DNA of 64,000 nt from Arthrobacter globiformis (GTDB taxonomy: Bacteria > Actinomycetota > Actinomycetes > Actinomycetales > Micrococcaceae): assembly GCF_030817195.1 (NCBI RefSeq), contig NZ_JAUSYZ010000001.1, positions 3,410,001 through 3,474,000 on the forward strand, in the 5' to 3' direction. Positions within the stretch are counted from its first letter, which is position 1. Every line of letters begins with the position of its first letter. Position numbers and translations under genes: made by a program. Below the pieces are notes generated by a model that ran no database searches, was not told the origin of the DNA, and saw nothing but the letters and a program-made list of their open reading frames with translations. Below are positions 61,301 through 64,000 of the stretch, in pieces.

Positions 61301-61699
61301 AGAAGGTTCCTCTGCAGAAGGTTCGTCGGCGGCCGGAACGGCCGCAGCCTCGACTGCCGGCTCCGTGGCGGCTGCCTGTTCCCCGGCTTCCTGCACATCT
61401 ACTTCGGCCCCGGCGGCTTCCGCAAAAGCGGGCAGCGGCTCTTCGGCAACCTTCTTCCGGGCGCGGGTCCGGCGCACCGGGGTCTTTGCCGGGGCTTCCG
61501 CGCTTTCCGCGACAGCGGACTCCGGCACTGCGGCATCAGCCGCTGCAGTTTCCGACGACGCCGCGGACTCCGCGTCCAGTGCTGTGGCCTTGGGCGGTGT
61601 CTTGCGCCGGGTCCTGGTGGCTTTCTTGGGAGCCTCGGCGGCGGCTTCGCCGGCGGCAGCCGGTTCAACATTCACGGCTATAACCTGGTCATTATCCAT
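58397..61699 (-). CDS. rne: Ribonuclease E/G
   Basis: 1100-residue endoribonuclease of mRNA decay and rRNA processing. The core (about residues 375-840) has the S1 domain (GNVYLGKVQNVLPSMEAAFV, DIGRGRNAVLYAGEV). The catalytic Asp residues lie in VIDRTEAMTVVDVNTGKFTG and GGIIVIDFIDM, and the zinc-link motif is CEACAGRGVV. Both long arms are Ala/Pro/Glu-rich and disordered, with an acidic-basic stretch before the core (GRRRRRSRGRRGRSRT), as in other actinobacterial RNase E. The ATG at 61697-61699 with AGGAG about 11 bases upstream is chosen; the longer upstream frame is not protein-like. Confidence 0.94.
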   Translation of the reverse strand: MDNDQVIAVNVEPAAAGEAAAEAPKKATRTRRKTPPKATALDAESAASSETAAADAAVPESAVAESAEAPAKTPVRRTRARKKVAEEPLPAFAEAAGAEVDVQEAGEQAAATEPAVEAAAVPAADEPSAEEPSAESKPVRRRRATKPKAAEPAESPAEPAESAEPAAAVTSAEAASTGRTEVPAPAAGVPAAQAAPAGAVPAEQSAAQEAVAEEEAEEEAAGQSHLGSLFLEPASVTSIIFQAPDLNTVIRPAAPAKEDAAAEEGEDELEDEGGRRRRRSRGRRGRSRTDREVTDGDDGTDDSDEAGEDEGAQPEDGVTSRRRRRRRRGDQDLELTGGGDDDPPNTVTRVRAPRTISEAPASNRVTSVKGSTRLEAKKQRRRESRDTGRRRTVITEAEFLARRESVDRQMIVRQRDDRIQIGVLEDGVLAEHFVSKTQQDSLIGNVYLGKVQNVLPSMEAAFVDIGRGRNAVLYAGEVNWDAATLEGKQRRIENALKSGDSVLVQVTKDPVGHKGARLTSQISLPGRYLVYVPGGSMTGISRKLPDVERNRLKRILKDRLPEDAGVIVRTAAEGASEEELTHDINRLRAQWEGIESQAKSTKVLAPELLYGEPDLTIKVVRDVFNEDFSKLIVSGDEAWDTIEAYVTYVAPDLVGRLEKWTKDEDIFSAWRIDEQIHKALDRKVFLPSGGSLVIDRTEAMTVVDVNTGKFTGSGGNLEETVTKNNLEAAEEVVRQLRLRDIGGIIVIDFIDMVLESNRDLVLRRLVECLGRDRTKHQVAEVTSLGLVQMTRKRMGTGLLEVFGEQCEACAGRGVVTHDEPVEHRRANTVAAEHHVHRAEVQPPARSERKRRRGKGGQPSFEPAPAAPAAVHHPEPSEAERHAKAEATRAALANIAAAAHAAHLHEEAAHSAAASGEAARPAAPAAAGPESPVVHRAPETESVSGRPGAVLTFGGEKVILPFVDHSEVPAKEAPALTLHRLEEAFAHLGAPAAPAEEEAPATARPASQQPESQQPEGQRAESPVAPSHSRRPRRNRSASRAQGAANETSVEHHEVAPMAAAGHSHEAKAPEAGNAQGTPKATQQSASEPIILGVGVPASEL

Positions 61700-62155
61700 A
61701 TGTGGCAACACTCCTGCCCCTGACGTACCGCCACATTCGGCACCCATTGGGGCACATATTGTCAAAACCCGCAGGCATTGACAGAAGTCAATTGGATACC
61801 AGCAGGCTCGCACCGGCAGTGGGGTGCGGCAGGCCTGACAGGCCGGCGGGATTGTTACTGGAACCCGTTGTTCTGACAACCACAACCAGGTGCCGTCCAA
61901 TGCAAGGTGGGAGGCTGGATCTTCTTTCCAAAGCCTGCACCACTGCTCATTGGCGGTCTTGGGAACAAGCCACCGGACTGGAGTTCGAATGTGGTTCGCG
62001 CTCCAGCCACGTTTATTCTCTCATATTGCTGTTCAAATACGCTGTAATTGTGTGACAAAGCCGGTCAATGCGGCCTTTGACGGTGAGTACAGACTGCCCC
62101 AAGCTGGCGGCGATACAATCTGGGCAGGAGCACCCCGGACAAAGGACGCCATCCC
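61700..62155. other. Divergent region between rne and the VKOR gene
   Basis: About 455 bases. The minus strand holds a TTTTGACAATAT near 61755-61765 that may be part of the rne promoter, leaving a leader that could serve RNase E autoregulation, but I cannot fold a convincing one. No gene seen. Confidence 0.35.
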
Positions 62156-62839
62156 ATGCCACGCATATCGCCTTCCACAGGCACGGACTACGACCAGGAC
62201 CACCAGGACGGTGCCGGGCCTGCCGCGGCTTCGGCCGGTGCCGCCGTACCGGCCATGACACGCGACCGCCCCTTCGGCTGGCTGCTGGTCATCACCGGCG
62301 TCGTGGGCTGGCTGGCATCCGGCATCCTGGTGCTGGAAAAGCTCGAGGTCCTCAAGGATCCCAACCACGCCACCGTCTGCGATGTGAACCCCTGGATTTC
62401 TTGCGGGCAGGTCATGCAGACATGGCAGAGTTCACTCTTCGGCTTCCCGAATATGTTCATTGGAATTGTCGCCTTCGCCATCACGATCACCGCGGGAATG
62501 GCGCTGCTCGCCGGCGCCCGGTTCGCCCGCTGGTACTGGCTTGGGCTGCAGGCCGGCATCACGCTCGGCTTCATCTTCGTGGTGTGGCTGTGGTCCCAGG
62601 CGCTGTACTCCATCCGCATCCTGTGCCCGTTCTGCATGGTTGTTTGGGCAGCGATGATTCCGCTCTTTGTCTGGGTGACCGTGCGGAACGTAGTCCACGG
62701 CGTGATTCCGGCGCCGGCAGGCCTGGCCCGGATCCTGGGCGACTCGGGCTGGATCATCACGGCGCTGCTCTACGTTGCCGTGATTGCGACGATCTTCTTC
62801 GCGTTCATCCAGGTGTTCGCCGGCACCTCAGGCTTCTAG
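62156..62839 (+). CDS. Vitamin K epoxide reductase-family protein (VKOR)
   Basis: 227-residue membrane protein that reoxidises or reduces quinones and drives disulfide formation outside the cell, replacing DsbB in actinobacteria. Four to five helices; the loop Cys pair is in VCDVNPWISCGQVMQ and the active-site CPFC in IRILCPFCMVVWAA. No fused thioredoxin domain. The N-terminal ~35 residues are Asp/Gln/Ala-rich. The ATG at 62156 follows a weak ribosome binding site. Its last codons begin a 17-bp tandem repeat. Confidence 0.92.
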   Translation: MPRISPSTGTDYDQDHQDGAGPAAASAGAAVPAMTRDRPFGWLLVITGVVGWLASGILVLEKLEVLKDPNHATVCDVNPWISCGQVMQTWQSSLFGFPNMFIGIVAFAITITAGMALLAGARFARWYWLGLQAGITLGFIFVVWLWSQALYSIRILCPFCMVVWAAMIPLFVWVTVRNVVHGVIPAPAGLARILGDSGWIITALLYVAVIATIFFAFIQVFAGTSGF

Positions 62840-62889
62840 GCACCTCAAGCTTCTAGGCACCGCAGGCTTCTAGGCACCTCAGGCTTCTG
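62822..62889 (+). repeat. 17-bp tandem repeat across the VKOR stop codon
   Basis: Four copies of GGCACCTCAGGCTTCTA at 62822, 62839, 62856 and 62873, differing by one base each in copies 2-4. The first copy encodes the VKOR end GTSGF plus stop, so the others duplicate that end into noncoding DNA. Confidence 0.93.
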
Positions 62890-62922
62890 GCAGCGCGAAC
62901 GCACATTTAAGCCCCGCTCATC

Positions 62923-62988
62923 AGCGCGAACGTACAGTTGTGGCCCCCCACTCCGAGGAGTGAGGGGCCACAACTGTACGTTCGCGCT
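62923..62988. repeat. Long palindromic element between VKOR and ndk
   Basis: Two 32-base arms (62923-62954 and 62957-62988) form an almost perfect palindrome; the arms start AGCGCGAACGTACAGTTGTG. A related GCGCGAACGCAC lies at 62893-62904. It probably ends both convergent genes and resembles dispersed palindromic units of Arthrobacter genomes. Confidence 0.85.
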
Positions 62989-63021
62989 TAACCTGCCGGC
63001 GCGGTCAGCTGGCGGGAGGTT

Positions 63022-63441
63022 TTAGGCCTGGAACCAGATCTTGATTTCGCGCTCGGCCGAGTCCACCGAGTCCGAGCCGTGGACGAGGTTCTGCTGGACC
63101 TTCAGGCCCCAGTCGCGGCCGAAGTCGCCGCGGATCGTGCCGGGGGCCGCCGTCGTGGGGTCGGTGGTGCCGGCCAGCGACCGGAAGCCTTCAATGACGC
63201 GGTGGCCTTCGAAGATCGCTGCGACTACGGGGCCGCTGAGCATGAACTCCACGAGCGGCTCGTAGAACGGCTTGCCCACGTGCTCCTCGTAGTGCTGCTC
63301 AAGCAGTTCCCGGCTGGCGTTGGTCTTCTTGAGTTCGGCCAGGGTGTAGCCCTTGGCTTCGATCCTCTTGAGGATTTCGCCCGTCAGGTTACGGGTGACG
63401 CCGTCCGGCTTGATCAGGACAAGGGTGCGCTCAATGCTCAC
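63022..63441 (-). CDS. ndk: Nucleoside diphosphate kinase
   Basis: 139-residue enzyme balancing nucleoside triphosphates. ERTLVLIKPDGVTRNLTGEI starts the fold, and the catalytic His is in NLVHGSDSVDSAEREIKIWF; TDPTTAAPGTIRGDFG precedes it. Length normal. The stop is 34 bases from the palindromic element. Upstream lies the DUF4233 gene. Confidence 0.97.
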   Translation of the reverse strand: MSIERTLVLIKPDGVTRNLTGEILKRIEAKGYTLAELKKTNASRELLEQHYEEHVGKPFYEPLVEFMLSGPVVAAIFEGHRVIEGFRSLAGTTDPTTAAPGTIRGDFGRDWGLKVQQNLVHGSDSVDSAEREIKIWFQA

Positions 63442-63482
63442 AGGTGCTCCAATGAGGTTGGTTGTGGGTTTCGACGGTAAGT

Positions 63483-63947
63483 CTACGGGGTCTGGCCGGT
63501 GCCTTCATTGCCGGAGGCCTCCGGGTGGGCGGCCTCCCACTCGGCCTGCTCGCGGTCCCGCTGGGCGGACTCGCGGTCAATCCGGATGCCGGCCCGGATG
63601 CCGTACCACCAGGCGAGGGCGAACAGCGCGCCCACGAGGAACATCATGGGTTCCGCGAAGCCGCTGAGGATGAGCACCAGCTGCAGGACCCAGCCCAGCC
63701 CGATGCCCCACGGCTTGGACAGCACGGCGCAGGCCAGGATCATCACCACGCTCAGACCGATGCCCACCGAGAGGATCAGCGCCGGGGAGATCTCGGCACG
63801 GCGCAGGCCGAATACGGCCAGCGTGGCGAAGAAGACCACGAAGGCTTCCAGCAGCAGGACCGTAGAGGCGAACATGACCTTGGTGGACCGGCGCTTCTTG
63901 GGCATCCCCGGGCGCCATTCACGCTGGGCCTTGGTGAGCCGCGCCAT
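63483..63947 (-). CDS. DUF4233 membrane protein
   Basis: 154-residue protein with three to four membrane helices (FASTVLLLEAFVVFFATLAV, ALILSVGIGLSVVMILACAV, GLGWVLQLVLILSGFAEPMM) and a charged C-terminal tail (RESAQRDREQAEWEAAHPEA). The DUF4233 family commonly lies between folC and ndk in actinobacteria; function unknown. The ATG at 63945-63947 overlaps the folC stop (ATGA on the minus strand). Confidence 0.88.
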   Translation of the reverse strand: MARLTKAQREWRPGMPKKRRSTKVMFASTVLLLEAFVVFFATLAVFGLRRAEISPALILSVGIGLSVVMILACAVLSKPWGIGLGWVLQLVLILSGFAEPMMFLVGALFALAWWYGIRAGIRIDRESAQRDREQAEWEAAHPEASGNEGTGQTP

Positions 63948-64000
63948 CAGGCGGCTGCCTTGCCAAGCAGGATGCGGGCGTCCGCCACCAGCGTGATCGA
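63947..64000 (-). CDS. folC: Folylpolyglutamate synthase/dihydrofolate synthase, C-terminal end only
   Basis: Only the last 17 codons are inside the window: SITLVADARILLGKAAA followed by TGA at 63947-63949. This is the usual FolC C-terminus, and the order folC-DUF4233-ndk supports it. Its stop overlaps the next start. Confidence 0.75.
   Translation of the reverse strand, partial: SITLVADARILLGKAAA

Overview
The window comes from the chromosome of a high-GC actinobacterium of the family Micrococcaceae, most likely Arthrobacter or Pseudarthrobacter. This is inferred from the GC-rich coding sequence, the class Ib nrdHIEF cluster, the rplU-rpmA-obg-proB-proA-nadD-rsfS order, a DUF222/HNH gene, an actinobacterial RNase E/G with long Ala/Pro-rich arms, and the ndk-DUF4233-folC end. 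No phage structural genes, CRISPR array or rRNA genes were seen. Two tRNA-Ala(GGC) genes are present.

Layout. 1-3325: 3' part of an ammonium transporter, an AlkD-like DNA glycosylase and a secreted GH16 lipoprotein. 3341-8109: an IS-bounded segment. It has ~40-bp inverted ends, a decayed IS3-family transposase at the left, only the last codons of a second transposase at the right, and a TetR / Hsp31-type DJ-1 / short-chain dehydrogenase cassette between them, with a strong palindromic operator. 8185-19970: DUF222-HNH, RNase Z, RlmC, an Hpt-like protein without its histidine, DoxX, a dienelactone hydrolase, DinB, a frameshifted aldo/keto reductase, DUF2087, ChaB-Rho_N, a conserved hypothetical, and a GlxA regulator coupled to a small lipoprotein. 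20312-24232: a 1306-residue exported protein with a beta-propeller, anchor-D (ASH-like) domains and an LGFP array made of near-identical 171-bp DNA repeats. 24384-27691: a second segment bounded by IS-end-like inverted repeats, with two truncated gene fragments, a VOC protein and a nitrilase.

27697-31767: nrdH-nrdI-nrdE-nrdF with two probable NrdR boxes upstream. 32221-36709: FAD oxidoreductase / DUF1365 / cyclopropane-fatty-acid synthase-like operon with overlapping genes and a divergent LysR gene. The DUF1365 gene has an in-frame TAG. 37380-40746: metF-metE with a structured leader. 41446-47949: lipoprotein, ROK regulator, rRNA-type methyltransferase, flavin monooxygenase, and two tandem secreted paralogues with PGDDxGG repeats. 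48088-56234: tRNA-Ala pair, then a housekeeping run on the minus strand: rsfS, a membrane protein, nadD, proA, proB, obg, rpmA, rplU. 56563-64000: TPP-riboswitch-controlled thiD-tenA fusion, RNase E/G, VKOR, ndk, DUF4233 and the end of folC.

The core genes cover deoxynucleotide supply, methionine and proline synthesis, NAD and thiamine synthesis, and ribosome assembly or RNA turnover. The accessory interest lies in the two IS-bounded segments, the LGFP repeat protein, the PGDDxGG protein pair, and several fresh-looking gene lesions (1-base frameshifts and one nonsense codon). The lesions are read directly from the sequence, so each could be real decay or a sequencing error.
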